Origin: SAR202 cluster bacterium
GTDB lineage: Bacteria; Chloroflexota; Dehalococcoidia; Lucifugimonadales; UBA3495
Reading direction: 5' to 3'
Assembly: GCA_009392095.1 (NCBI GenBank)
Contig: VFHF01000081.1
Coordinates: 1 to 10,332, forward strand
Length of the DNA: 10,332 bases
Under the pieces are notes generated by a model. The model searched no databases, was not told where the DNA came from, and saw nothing but the letters and a program-made list of their open reading frames with translations. Within the stretch, counting starts at the first letter, position 1, and every line of letters begins with the position of its first letter. Position numbers and translations under genes: made by a program. Positions 1 to 5,657 of this stretch are shown piece after piece.

Positions 1-153
1 GCGGAGGTGGAAGTTCATATCCGGGTCGGCCCCACCGCCGTTCTTCACTGCAATCGTAAGTTCACGGCTAATCTTGGTGAACAGGACACCGCGCTTGGCG
101 TCGGCGGCGCCTTTCTGGTGCTTGATGGTTGACCATTTAGAGTGACCTGACAT
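1..153 (-). CDS. YebC/PmpR-family DNA-binding regulator, N-terminal part (runs off the window)
   Basis: Only the first 51 codons are present; the gene continues beyond base 1. The N-terminus starts MSGHSKWSTIKHQKGAADAK and continues with KRGVLFTKISREL, the highly conserved opening of YebC/PmpR proteins (whole family about 240-250 residues). Members bind DNA as transcriptional regulators, and recent work on the family links some to relief of ribosome stalling at proline-rich stretches; which applies here cannot be told. The start is secure: AGGAGGT (minus strand, 161-167) lies 7 bases before the ATG. The gene lies 132 bases downstream of rimM in the same direction and has its own promoter in that gap, so it can be expressed apart from the rpsP cluster. 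Family assignment is strong even from the fragment. Confidence 0.93.
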   Translation of the reverse strand, partial: MSGHSKWSTIKHQKGAADAKRGVLFTKISRELTIAVKNGGGADPDMNFHLR

Positions 154-160
154 AGTTCCG

Positions 161-167
161 ACCTCCT
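161..167 (-). promoter_or_regulatory. Ribosome binding site of the YebC-family gene
   Basis: AGGAGGT on the minus strand, 7 bases before the ATG at 153. It is a full match to the Shine-Dalgarno core and fixes the start codon. Confidence 0.85.
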
Positions 168-248
168 GAGGAGATAGGCCTGCGTAGGCGGCCAGTCATT
201 TCCGCAAGCGCTTGATTCATCGATTTCAGATGGTATCTTTCAGCCTCG

Positions 249-278
249 ATTTTAGCACTAGGCCAAAGCAAGGGTCAA
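249..278 (-). promoter_or_regulatory. Predicted sigma-70 promoter of the YebC-family gene
   Basis: Minus strand: -35 TTGACC (273-278), 18-base spacer, -10 TAAAAT (249-254) with TGC directly upstream (extended -10). Transcription would start near 242, about 90 bases before the start codon. The -35 box lies just downstream of the rimM stop codon. The leader contains the palindrome CAAGCGCTTG, which could be an operator or chance. This is a prediction from motifs only. Confidence 0.55.
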
Positions 279-285
279 AGCGGTT

Positions 286-828
286 TCAGCGCAAACCTTC
301 GGGTAAATCGACCACCATGAACCCAGAATCGATGTCTATCTCGCGCACTACTTTGCTCAAGGCAGGCACCAAGACCTCTTTCTCACCACCGGTGACCACA
401 TACACGTCGTTGCTTCCGGTCACCAGGATCTCTTCTACTACTCCCAAGTCTTCGCCTTCTACCGTGCGGACCTTCAGACCGATGAGTTGGTAGTGGAAAA
501 ACTCGCCCTCTTCGGCTGATGGTACGTCGGACTGGTCCACGCAGAGCCAGAGTCCGGAAAGGCGCAGGGCCTGATCGCGGTCTCGAAATCCTTGGAACAA
601 GATGATCAACACATCGTTGCCCTTGGAGCCAGTTGTACGGCTTTTATCTATCCGGTATGTCCGCTTTTCGGGAACGATGCCATCCTCAGACACGAAGAGC
701 CTAGTACCCTCGTCGAATCGGCCTGGAACGTCGCTAGTGGCCTTCACTCGTATCTCGCCCTCAACTCCGTGGGCGCCAATGATACGACCCACGGCCACAA
801 GGCCATGGGGGACGGAAGAATCAGACAT
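286..828 (-). CDS. rimM: Ribosome maturation factor RimM
   Basis: A 180-residue protein, the usual length for RimM, which binds S19 and the 30S head and helps 16S rRNA processing in the cytoplasm. The N-terminal RimM beta-barrel domain (about residues 10-95) opens with VAVGRIIGAHGVEGEIRVK, the family signature. The C-terminal PRC-barrel half (about 103-180) contains FFHYQLIGLKV, then GVVEEILVTGSNDVYVV and EVLVPALSKVV, ending DLPEGLR. It follows khpA by 48 bases in the same direction, in the widespread order rpsP-khpA-rimM. In many bacteria trmD comes next; here a YebC-family gene does. No clear Shine-Dalgarno is visible before the ATG. Identification is secure. Confidence 0.96.
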   Translation of the reverse strand: MSDSSVPHGLVAVGRIIGAHGVEGEIRVKATSDVPGRFDEGTRLFVSEDGIVPEKRTYRIDKSRTTGSKGNDVLIILFQGFRDRDQALRLSGLWLCVDQSDVPSAEEGEFFHYQLIGLKVRTVEGEDLGVVEEILVTGSNDVYVVTGGEKEVLVPALSKVVREIDIDSGFMVVDLPEGLR

Positions 829-876
829 GGCTGAATCCAGAAGACGGCAAGAGGCAGGGCCAGGGAGCGGAGGGAG

Positions 877-1104
877 TTATACGATTTCCAAGACGGCTTG
901 GGAACCGTCTTTTACTGCTGCCACGCGCAGAAGAACGCGCATGGCCTGGGCAACGCGGCCCTGACGGCCGATAACCTTGCCCTTATCTTCGTCGGCAACT
1001 TGGAGCCGAAAGACGGTGCGGCCGTCTTCGATGGATTCAGTTACTACCACGGCATCGGGGTCGCTGGCCAGCGAACGGGCGATGTACTCAATCAGTTCTT
1101 TCAT
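877..1104 (-). CDS. khpA: KH-domain RNA-binding protein KhpA (YlqC type)
   Basis: A 75-residue protein consisting of a single KH domain, the normal size for KhpA. The nucleic-acid-binding GxxG loop is GRQG at residues 46-49 within GKVIGRQGR, and the opening KELIEYIARSLASDPDAV is typical. KhpA binds RNA in the cytoplasm, often as a heterodimer with KhpB (Jag/EloR), and affects cell elongation and sRNA or mRNA stability in Firmicutes; KhpB is not in this window. It sits 45 bases downstream of rpsP and 48 upstream of rimM, as in many bacteria. The ATG is preceded by an A+T-rich stretch with no evident Shine-Dalgarno, so translation may depend on coupling or on low structure. Identification is strong. 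Confidence 0.94.
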   Translation of the reverse strand: MKELIEYIARSLASDPDAVVVTESIEDGRTVFRLQVADEDKGKVIGRQGRVAQAMRVLLRVAAVKDGSQAVLEIV

Positions 1105-1149
1105 ATAATTTTCAGTGGTGCGGGGAGGAGGTTAAGTCCAAGAACGCTG

Positions 1150-1608
1150 TTATTCAGCGGCCTCTTCGTCAACGGGGGCTTCTTCTTCGGCTTCCGGCTC
1201 TTCTTCAGCAGAGGCTTCTTCCGCTGGCGCGGCCTCCTCTTCGGGAGTCTCATCTGCTGTAGCTTCGGGTGCGGGAGCAGCCACTGCTGCGGGGGCAGCC
1301 ACTGCTGCGGGGGCACTGCTTTCCTCTTCGCCAGACTTCTTAACGGCGGTTTTCTGGGTTGGAGTGCGTTCCATCAAACCGTTCGCATCCATGATCCTGG
1401 CAACCGCGTCCGAAGGAATCGCGCCCATGCTTAGCCAATGGGCGGCACGCTCAGTCTTCAAGGTAACCGCGGGGGGATTTTGCATCGGGTCGTAGTTCCC
1501 GATCCATTCTAGGTAAGAACCGTCCCTGGGTGCTGCAATGTCTGCTACCACTATTCTGTAAGAAGGTCGGCCTTTTTTGCCAACCCGAGCGAGCCGAATC
1601 CGAATCAT
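1150..1608 (-). CDS. rpsP: 30S ribosomal protein S16 with a long acidic C-terminal tail
   Basis: Residues 1-82 are a complete S16: MIRIRLARVGKKGRPSYRIV, IGNYDP, and AAHWLSMGAIPSDAVARIM. S16 is a primary-layer 30S assembly protein binding the 5' domain of 16S rRNA. Typical bacterial S16 is about 80-90 residues; this one has 152. The extra 60-70 residues (from about 83) are low-complexity Ala/Glu/Pro, with about 22 acidic residues in the last 60 and a perfect AAVAAP duplication at residues 101-112. The tail is expected to be disordered. rpsP leads the cluster rpsP-khpA-rimM. The minus-strand promoter at 1658-1686 gives a leader of about 40 bases, and GGAG-like bases lie about 12 before the ATG. 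The identity of the core is certain; the function of the tail is unknown. Confidence 0.97.
   Translation of the reverse strand: MIRIRLARVGKKGRPSYRIVVADIAAPRDGSYLEWIGNYDPMQNPPAVTLKTERAAHWLSMGAIPSDAVARIMDANGLMERTPTQKTAVKKSGEEESSAPAAVAAPAAVAAPAPEATADETPEEEAAPAEEASAEEEPEAEEEAPVDEEAAE
1277..1312 (-). repeat. 18-base tandem duplication inside rpsP
   Basis: Two perfect, directly adjacent copies (1277-1294 and 1295-1312) of an 18-base unit, followed by a degenerate start of a third. It encodes AAVAAP twice in the S16 tail, stays in frame, and suggests slippage-driven tail length change. Confidence 0.9.
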
Positions 1609-1657
1609 CTAATTCCTATTCTCCTGGGTGCCTTTAATGCGGCTCCCATGCCTGACG

Positions 1658-1686
1658 ATTTTACGGCGAGGGTAATTCATTGTCAA
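1658..1686 (-). promoter_or_regulatory. Predicted promoter of the rpsP-khpA-rimM cluster
   Basis: Minus strand: consensus -35 TTGACA (1681-1686), ideal 17-base spacer, -10 TAAAAT (1658-1663). A start near 1651 would give a leader of about 43 bases to the rpsP ATG at 1608. Eleven of twelve positions match consensus, and the place is right for the first gene of the cluster. Confidence 0.75.
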
Positions 1687-1772
1687 ACAAGTGGCGTTGT
1701 TTCAGTAGAGGTGAAACGGTCTCCCATCGCATGTAGGAAGCCACAAATATGTTGTTCCTTAAACTCAGAGAA

Positions 1773-1788
1773 CCGGCGGATTCGCCGG
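1773..1788. other. Small GC-rich hairpin in the rpsP-fmt gap
   Basis: CCGGCG (1773-1778) and CGCCGG (1783-1788) form a perfect 6-bp stem with a 4-base loop. Neither strand has a T-run after it, so it is not a standard terminator. It might end or stabilise a transcript coming from the promoter at 2030-2059. Confidence 0.4.
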
Positions 1789-1838
1789 GCGCAAAATCGG
1801 GCCCGGCCAACTCTGGGTTGCTTGTTCGCCCGACTGGG

Positions 1839-1844
1839 TACAAT
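1839..1844 (+). promoter_or_regulatory. Possible plus-strand -10 box for the rod element
   Basis: TACAAT (5 of 6 to consensus) ends 9 bases before the first base of the rod, about where a transcript would begin. The best -35 is weak: TTGCTT at 1818-1823 with a short 15-base spacer. Treated as tentative. Confidence 0.3.
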
Positions 1845-1853
1845 CCTGGGTCG

Positions 1854-1966
1854 AGGGGCGATGGTAGACATTGGCCTGGGCCCGACGTACGGGGTTTTCT
1901 ATTTCGAGCTATCCGCTACGAAACGATCACCTCGTCGTGTCCAGACTGATGCCTACCATCGCCCCT
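1854..1966. ncRNA. Candidate rod-shaped structured RNA or long imperfect palindrome (identity unknown)
   Basis: AGGGGCGATGGTAG (1854-1867) is the exact reverse complement of 1953-1966. Inward the pairing continues on the plus strand: 1869-1874 with 1946-1951, 1876-1881 with 1939-1944, and 1883-1887 with 1933-1937, interrupted only by single mismatches at 1868, 1875 and 1882. An apical hairpin follows (TTTCGAGC 1902-1909 with GCT-A-CGAAA 1915-1923, loop TATCC). The plus-strand fold uses three G-U pairs that would be A-C mismatches on the minus strand, while two of its mismatches become G-U on the minus strand, so the strand is only weakly favoured as plus. A plus-strand -10-like TACAAT (1839-1844) sits just before the 5' arm, but a minus-strand promoter also reads through. 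It lacks the SRP RNA signature and is shorter than typical 6S RNA. Confidence 0.4.
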
Positions 1967-1987
1967 GAGTATTAAACTATCATCCAT
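1916..1987 (-). CDS. 23-codon mini-ORF with a perfect Shine-Dalgarno (possible leader peptide)
   Basis: ATG at 1985-1987, TAG at 1916-1918. The peptide begins MDDSLILRGDGRHQ and ends DEVIVS; it matches nothing I recognise. Support comes from the start region rather than the peptide: AAGGAGGTGA, a 10-base complement to the 3' end of 16S rRNA, with 8 bases between AGGAGG and the ATG, and a near-consensus promoter about 40 bases upstream. Codons from about the eighth onward form one arm of the rod element, so a translating ribosome would prevent that fold. After the TAG the same frame stays open to 1661 by chance or otherwise. It could be a regulatory leader peptide, a small protein, or a ribosome-loading site within an RNA. 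No functional claim is made. Confidence 0.4.
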   Translation of the reverse strand: MDDSLILRGDGRHQSGHDEVIVS

Positions 1988-1992
1988 ATGCT

Positions 1993-2002
1993 TCACCTCC
2001 TT
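1993..2002 (-). promoter_or_regulatory. Perfect extended Shine-Dalgarno of the mini-ORF
   Basis: AAGGAGGTGA on the minus strand, the strongest ribosome binding site in the window and better than that of any full-length gene here. It is followed by an ATG at 1987. Confidence 0.6.
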
Positions 2003-2029
2003 CATTTATTTCCGCCAAGCGGTTAAGGT

Positions 2030-2059
2030 ATTTTAGCAACAGGGATTTTTCAGTGTCAA
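2030..2059 (-). promoter_or_regulatory. Strong predicted promoter reading into the rod element
   Basis: Minus strand: consensus -35 TTGACA (2054-2059), 18-base spacer, -10 TAAAAT (2030-2035) preceded by TGC (extended -10). The start would be near 2023, followed by a small hairpin (2012-2022), the perfect Shine-Dalgarno and the mini-ORF. It lies about 370 bases upstream of the rpsP promoter, so it either makes a separate short transcript or a long alternative leader for rpsP. Confidence 0.65.
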
Positions 2060-2140
2060 GGCAATTATTCGTTTCTGACAGCGAATTAGATCCACTTTGC
2101 CATCACCAGCTGTCGATACCCGCCTCAAGGTTTTTGCCCT

Positions 2141-3079
2141 ATGCGTCTTGTCTTCATGGGAACCCCCACCTTCGCCGTCCCTGTGCTTGAGGGCATGACT
2201 TGCCTGGATGGCTCTGAGATCGTAGGCGTCTACACCCCGCCGGACCGCCCCGCCGGCAGGGGGCGTATAGCACAGTCCTCGCCGGTGAAGAACTACGCCG
2301 AAGAGCATGGGTTACCGGTCTTTCAGCCGGCCAATTTTCGCTCGGACGAGACCAAAGCTGAGTTGGCGGCATTGCAGCCAGACGCGATAATTGTCGCCGC
2401 CTACGGCAAGCTGCTGCCCAAGCCGATCCTCGACTTGGCCCCACTGGGTTGCTTAAACATTCATCCGTCATTGTTGCCCCGGCACCGTGGCCCGTCTCCG
2501 GTGGCCACCACAATCTTGGATGGTGATCAGGTCACCGGGGTCACAATCATGTTGCTGGACGAGGGGATGGACACTGGCCCCCTGATCGCTCAGCACGAGT
2601 TTTTTTTGAAGGGCAGCGAGACGACAGACGGACTAACCATGGCTCTCTTTGAACTGGGCGGGAACCTGTTAAGAGAAATCCTTCCCCAATGGCAATCAGG
2701 GGAACTGCTTTCGGAGCCCCAGGACGAATCGTTGGCCTCTGTCACCCGGAAGCTGGAGCGGGTCGACGGCTCGGCCGACTGGTCGTTGAGCGCTGACGAA
2801 CTGGAACGGAGGGCAAGGGCGTTTACACCATGGCCGGGCCTTTTTACGAATTGGAACGGCAGCGGCCTCAAACTTATCTCCGTCGCGTTCGTAGCGTCTG
2901 ACTCCGCGGAATTTGAGCCGGGAACGGTGGTTGCGACAGATCATCCCGATCTTCCGGCGGCCGTGGCGACGACAAAAGGCTTCCTGGGGTTGAAAACCGT
3001 CCAACTCGAAGGGAAAAGAGCTGTGAATGTTAAGAATTTTCTGAACGGCTCACCCTCGTTCATCGGCTCTCAGCTTTAG
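2141..3079 (+). CDS. fmt: Methionyl-tRNA formyltransferase
   Basis: A 312-residue cytoplasmic enzyme that transfers the formyl group of 10-formyltetrahydrofolate to initiator Met-tRNA. The N-terminal Rossmann domain begins MRLVFMGTPTFAVPVLE and has the TPPDRPAGRGR segment (residues 32-42). The catalytic triad matches the E. coli N108/H110/D146 set: N106 and H108 in NIHPSLLPRHRGPSP and D144 in LDEGMDTGPL. The C-terminal OB-like domain (about 205-312) includes RARAFTPWPGLFT. Length is normal. The usual WRGAAP after SLLPR is HRGPSP here, a modest variation. No strong Shine-Dalgarno is visible before the ATG (AAGG about 9 bases upstream). It is transcribed divergently from rpsP; the common partners def, priA or rsmB are not adjacent. 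Identification is secure. Confidence 0.97.
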   Translation: MRLVFMGTPTFAVPVLEGMTCLDGSEIVGVYTPPDRPAGRGRIAQSSPVKNYAEEHGLPVFQPANFRSDETKAELAALQPDAIIVAAYGKLLPKPILDLAPLGCLNIHPSLLPRHRGPSPVATTILDGDQVTGVTIMLLDEGMDTGPLIAQHEFFLKGSETTDGLTMALFELGGNLLREILPQWQSGELLSEPQDESLASVTRKLERVDGSADWSLSADELERRARAFTPWPGLFTNWNGSGLKLISVAFVASDSAEFEPGTVVATDHPDLPAAVATTKGFLGLKTVQLEGKRAVNVKNFLNGSPSFIGSQL

Positions 3080-3096
3080 CATTTTCACGTACATGG

Positions 3097-3124
3097 TTGA
3101 CCCCGGTAGGACCCGTTGTAGAAT
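3097..3124 (+). promoter_or_regulatory. Predicted promoter of the cyclase-family gene
   Basis: -35 TTGACC (3097-3102), 16-base spacer, -10 TAGAAT (3119-3124). The start would be near 3131, about 28 bases before the ATG at 3159. It overlaps the longer reading frame from 3093, which argues against that upstream start. Confidence 0.6.
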
Positions 3125-3145
3125 GACTCATCCAGATATACAGGC

Positions 3146-3151
3146 AGGAGG
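3146..3151 (+). promoter_or_regulatory. Ribosome binding site deciding the cyclase-family start
   Basis: AGGAGG, 7 bases before the ATG at 3159; the alternative ATG at 3093 has no such site. Confidence 0.85.
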
Positions 3152-3158
3152 CGGACCG

Positions 3159-4118
3159 ATGGCTCAGGTAACTTCCCGGCAGATCCCTGACGAGGCCCAG
3201 GTGTTGGGCTGGATGGAGTCTTTGAGCAACTGGGGCCGCTGGGGCGATGACGACCAGCTAGGCTGTCTGAACCTGATCACACCGGCCAAACGCCGGCAGG
3301 CAGCCGCCTTGGTGAAAGACGGCGTCCCAGTGAGTTGCGCCCGTCCCATCAGCACCGACATGCATGCTGACGTCACATTCCAAGTACAACGTTTCATGGT
3401 GGACAGCGGCGAAGGGCGGATCGAGGACACACCTGAACGCCAGTACACCCGCCGGGGAGCGGCCGAATTCATCGGGATGGTGTTCCACGGCCAGAGCATC
3501 ACCCACATCGACGCTATGTCCCACTATTCCTGGCAAGGACACCTGTACAACGGGAAGCCGGCCAGCATGATCACATCCAGAGAGGGCGCCCAGACCCACT
3601 CCATTGAGGCCGCCCACGCAGGCATCGTCACCCGAGGCGTGCTGCTGGACCTGCCAAAGCTCCGGGGGGTTGATTATCTGGACCCGAACGAACCGGTGAT
3701 GCCGATTGACTTGCTGGAAGCTGAAGAAGCCCAGGGCATCAAGATCGAAGAGGGAGACATCCTTCTAGTCCGCACAGGCAACTACCGGATGCGGTTGGAC
3801 AACCCCCCGGCCAAGGCCCTAGAGCCCATGACCGCCTGCCAGGTAGCCTGCACGCCGTTGTTCAAAGAACGTGGAGTTGCGATGCTGGGCACCGACACCT
3901 CCAACGACTTCCGGCCTTCTCACTACAGCACGATCGGCTCGCCTCTTCACATCATGTGCCTGGTGACGCTAGGACTATGGCTCATTGACAACGCAAACCT
4001 GGAAGAACTGGCCGAGGCTTGCGCCCAACGCAACCGCTACGAGTTCATGCTGACCCTGGCTCCTCTGCGCCTTCGCAACGTGACCGGGTCTCCGGTTAGC
4101 CCCATCGCGCTTTTTTAG
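3159..4118 (+). CDS. Cyclase family protein (kynurenine formamidase-like metal-dependent hydrolase)
   Basis: A 319-residue protein of the putative cyclase family (PF04199), a metal-dependent amide or ester hydrolase fold that includes bacterial kynurenine formamidase and isatin hydrolase. The metal-binding motif HxxxxTHxDxxxH is clear: H110, H116, D118 and H122 in HGQSITHIDAMSH. Other family marks are WGDDDQLGCLNLITP near residue 28, the EGDILLVRTG segment near 198, and the C-terminal LTLAPLRLRNVTGSPVSPIA. The real substrate cannot be told; many members of this long (about 300-residue) branch are uncharacterised. The ATG at 3159 was chosen because of AGGAGG 7 bases upstream and a promoter covering the alternative start at 3093. 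It stands alone between fmt and a convergent gene. No tryptophan-degradation gene is nearby. Confidence 0.9.
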   Translation: MAQVTSRQIPDEAQVLGWMESLSNWGRWGDDDQLGCLNLITPAKRRQAAALVKDGVPVSCARPISTDMHADVTFQVQRFMVDSGEGRIEDTPERQYTRRGAAEFIGMVFHGQSITHIDAMSHYSWQGHLYNGKPASMITSREGAQTHSIEAAHAGIVTRGVLLDLPKLRGVDYLDPNEPVMPIDLLEAEEAQGIKIEEGDILLVRTGNYRMRLDNPPAKALEPMTACQVACTPLFKERGVAMLGTDTSNDFRPSHYSTIGSPLHIMCLVTLGLWLIDNANLEELAEACAQRNRYEFMLTLAPLRLRNVTGSPVSPIALF

Positions 4119-4168
4119 AATGGCGACCGTCCTAGAGCGGGATTATCGGAATGACGGTGGGTCCGCCT

Positions 4169-5470
4169 TTACTTCACAAAAGGTATGAACCGCTTGAGGA
4201 TGATCGTGAAGAATGACGAAACGAACAAGATCACTCCGATTACCAGCAACGTGAGTGTGGGGCCGACGCACCCTTCTGTTAACTGAGACCCGAAAGAGAT
4301 CAAGATATCTCCACCAAGGTCGGTAACCGACGGCGGTATGTCCGACACCTTATCTGCGCTGGTTTCTATTGCGTAGGTCAACCTGTCTGAGACCTCACTC
4401 TCGGCAACCTTGACTGCTATGAATAAGAAGGCGCCAGTTATCAGCAGCGCCAGTCCTGGCCAGCGCAACATCCCGGACAGAGCGGGGAAGAACACCAAAC
4501 CCATCGCGACAGAACCGCCGATGACCATCAGCAGCGACGTGAGATCTCCGAAATTGCTGGCCTTGGCGATCCAGTCGCGGCCTTTGTCGATGTCGTCTCT
4601 TAACTGGGCCTCAGACCGTTCCGGGTTCCATTCACCTATCTGTTGAATCAGATCCAGACGGTCGCCCGCGCCCAAGTCCTCGCTCACCCGGGCGATCGCA
4701 TCATCCATCAGCGGTTCGGCCATGATTCGGGCTGAAACCTTTAAAACTTCCAGGGTGTCACCCGCTGCGAAGGGTAGCTTGAGATCGCCCTTGCCATCCT
4801 TTAGGTTCTGTTTGACCTCGTCACTCAAAGACGTATCATCAACCAGGCTGCCAAACGCCAACTTAAAGACTATGGCCCGACATGGCGTCGCGATCTGCTT
4901 AAGTGAGGGTATGCTTTCGGGCACAGCACCTTCAGCTAATCCTTGGAAAGTCTCCACGTAGCGGTCTGCCAGTCCCCTTATGGGGTCCGGTGTGCAGTCT
5001 GGGAATCCCTGGGTCTCTTCCATCTCCAATTCGTCGATCCGGCGGTCCAGATAGCCGAACATGACATCTTTCACGTTCTCAAGCGGTTCGCCCAGGTTCA
5101 CGTACAGCTCAAGTTCTTCCGCGTCCTCATTGATGTAGTCGATCGTGCGCTCGATCGCGTCTTCGACCTCTGTTTGTATGTAGGCGGGCGGAATTATCTC
5201 GCGCAGCAGGTCAACGATGTCTCGATGATCGACGACTTGGATATCGCCCAGAAATTCCTGGGTCTTTTCCAGTAATTCATCGTCCACCAGCACCTTGTCG
5301 TAGATGCGGTTGTAGGTGTCTTCAGCCGCGATGGTGTCGGTGTAGAACTCAACGGTTAGAAGTTTGTCGGAAACATTGGACAGAATCAGGTAGGTCAAAA
5401 ATCCTACGAATATGACCACGCCAAGCACGAGTCCCACCCCGGCGCGGAGGATGGAAGTTAAACAGCCCAT
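4169..5470 (-). CDS. Unrecognised membrane protein with four predicted helices and a large extracytoplasmic domain
   Basis: I do not recognise this family with certainty. With the start at 5470 it has 433 residues: a helix at about 9-32 (AGVGLVLGVVIFVGFLTYLI), a soluble, acidic and largely helical region at about 33-311, then helices at about 312-333, 338-358 and 403-426, ending in basic KRF. The large region carries YNRIYDKVL and IVDLLREIIPP segments and two cysteines (about residues 159 and 197) that could form a disulfide if outside. The frame is open to an ATG at 5557, but that start has no Shine-Dalgarno and overlaps an extended -10 box; the ATG at 5470 has AAGG 6 bases upstream. It is a single gene between a convergent cyclase gene and a terminator. 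The coding region is secure, the start is moderate, the function unknown. Confidence 0.85.
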   Translation of the reverse strand: MGCLTSILRAGVGLVLGVVIFVGFLTYLILSNVSDKLLTVEFYTDTIAAEDTYNRIYDKVLVDDELLEKTQEFLGDIQVVDHRDIVDLLREIIPPAYIQTEVEDAIERTIDYINEDAEELELYVNLGEPLENVKDVMFGYLDRRIDELEMEETQGFPDCTPDPIRGLADRYVETFQGLAEGAVPESIPSLKQIATPCRAIVFKLAFGSLVDDTSLSDEVKQNLKDGKGDLKLPFAAGDTLEVLKVSARIMAEPLMDDAIARVSEDLGAGDRLDLIQQIGEWNPERSEAQLRDDIDKGRDWIAKASNFGDLTSLLMVIGGSVAMGLVFFPALSGMLRWPGLALLITGAFLFIAVKVAESEVSDRLTYAIETSADKVSDIPPSVTDLGGDILISFGSQLTEGCVGPTLTLLVIGVILFVSSFFTIILKRFIPFVK

Positions 5471-5547
5471 ATCAAGCCTTATATATCCATTTCGTTCGAT
5501 AGCATCCTGGCCAACTCGACCCCGATCAAAAACCCCGATTTTCACGA

Positions 5548-5553
5548 ATTCTA
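5548..5553 (-). promoter_or_regulatory. Possible extended -10 promoter of the membrane protein gene
   Basis: Minus strand TGC-TAGAAT, an extended -10 element with no good -35. A start near 5541 would give a leader of about 70 bases to the ATG at 5470. It is one reason to reject the ATG at 5557. Confidence 0.4.
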
Positions 5554-5605
5554 GCATGGTGAAATAGTTAACCCACGCCCCTTTTATGGCCTGTCCGAGG
5601 AAATA

Positions 5606-5640
5606 AAAAAGGCCCGGCGCAGTTTGCGCCGGGCCTTTTT
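5606..5640. terminator. Strong bidirectional intrinsic terminator
   Basis: A perfect 16-bp inverted repeat (5606-5621 with 5625-5640) around a 3-base GTT loop: a GC-rich core flanked by five A on the left and five T on the right, so both strands end in a U-run. It lies 17 bases after the htpX stop codon and ends htpX transcription on the minus strand, separating it from the membrane protein gene. Confidence 0.95.
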
Positions 5641-5657
5641 CTCGATCTCGATGACGG

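Noticed and set aside
1661..1915. Continuation of the mini-ORF frame past its TAG
   Set aside because: Open for 84 codons but without a credible start or recognisable protein; amber recoding cannot be supported from one sequence.
1854..1966. SRP RNA, tmRNA or RNase P RNA
   Set aside because: The rod has no GGAA-loop and AAGCAG signature of SRP RNA, no tRNA-like ends of tmRNA and no RNase P core motif; only the overall shape is similar.
1854..1966. Insertion sequence or MITE
   Set aside because: No flanking target-site duplication is visible; left open only as an alternative, since copy number cannot be checked.
1648..1968. Plus-strand 106-codon frame across the rpsP-fmt gap
   Set aside because: No Shine-Dalgarno, no recognisable family, and it covers the rod element, the minus-strand promoters and their -10 boxes; several frames are open by chance in this GC range.
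2060..2140. Promoter for fmt
   Set aside because: No hexamer pair with acceptable spacing stands out on the plus strand, so none is annotated.
3093..3158. 22-codon N-terminal extension of the cyclase-family protein
   Set aside because: It overlaps the predicted promoter and lacks a Shine-Dalgarno; the ATG at 3159 has AGGAGG at 7 bases.
4126..4158. Possible terminator between the convergent cyclase and membrane protein genes
   Set aside because: Only a 6-bp stem (ACCGTC/GACGGT) with a long loop and no T-run on either strand.
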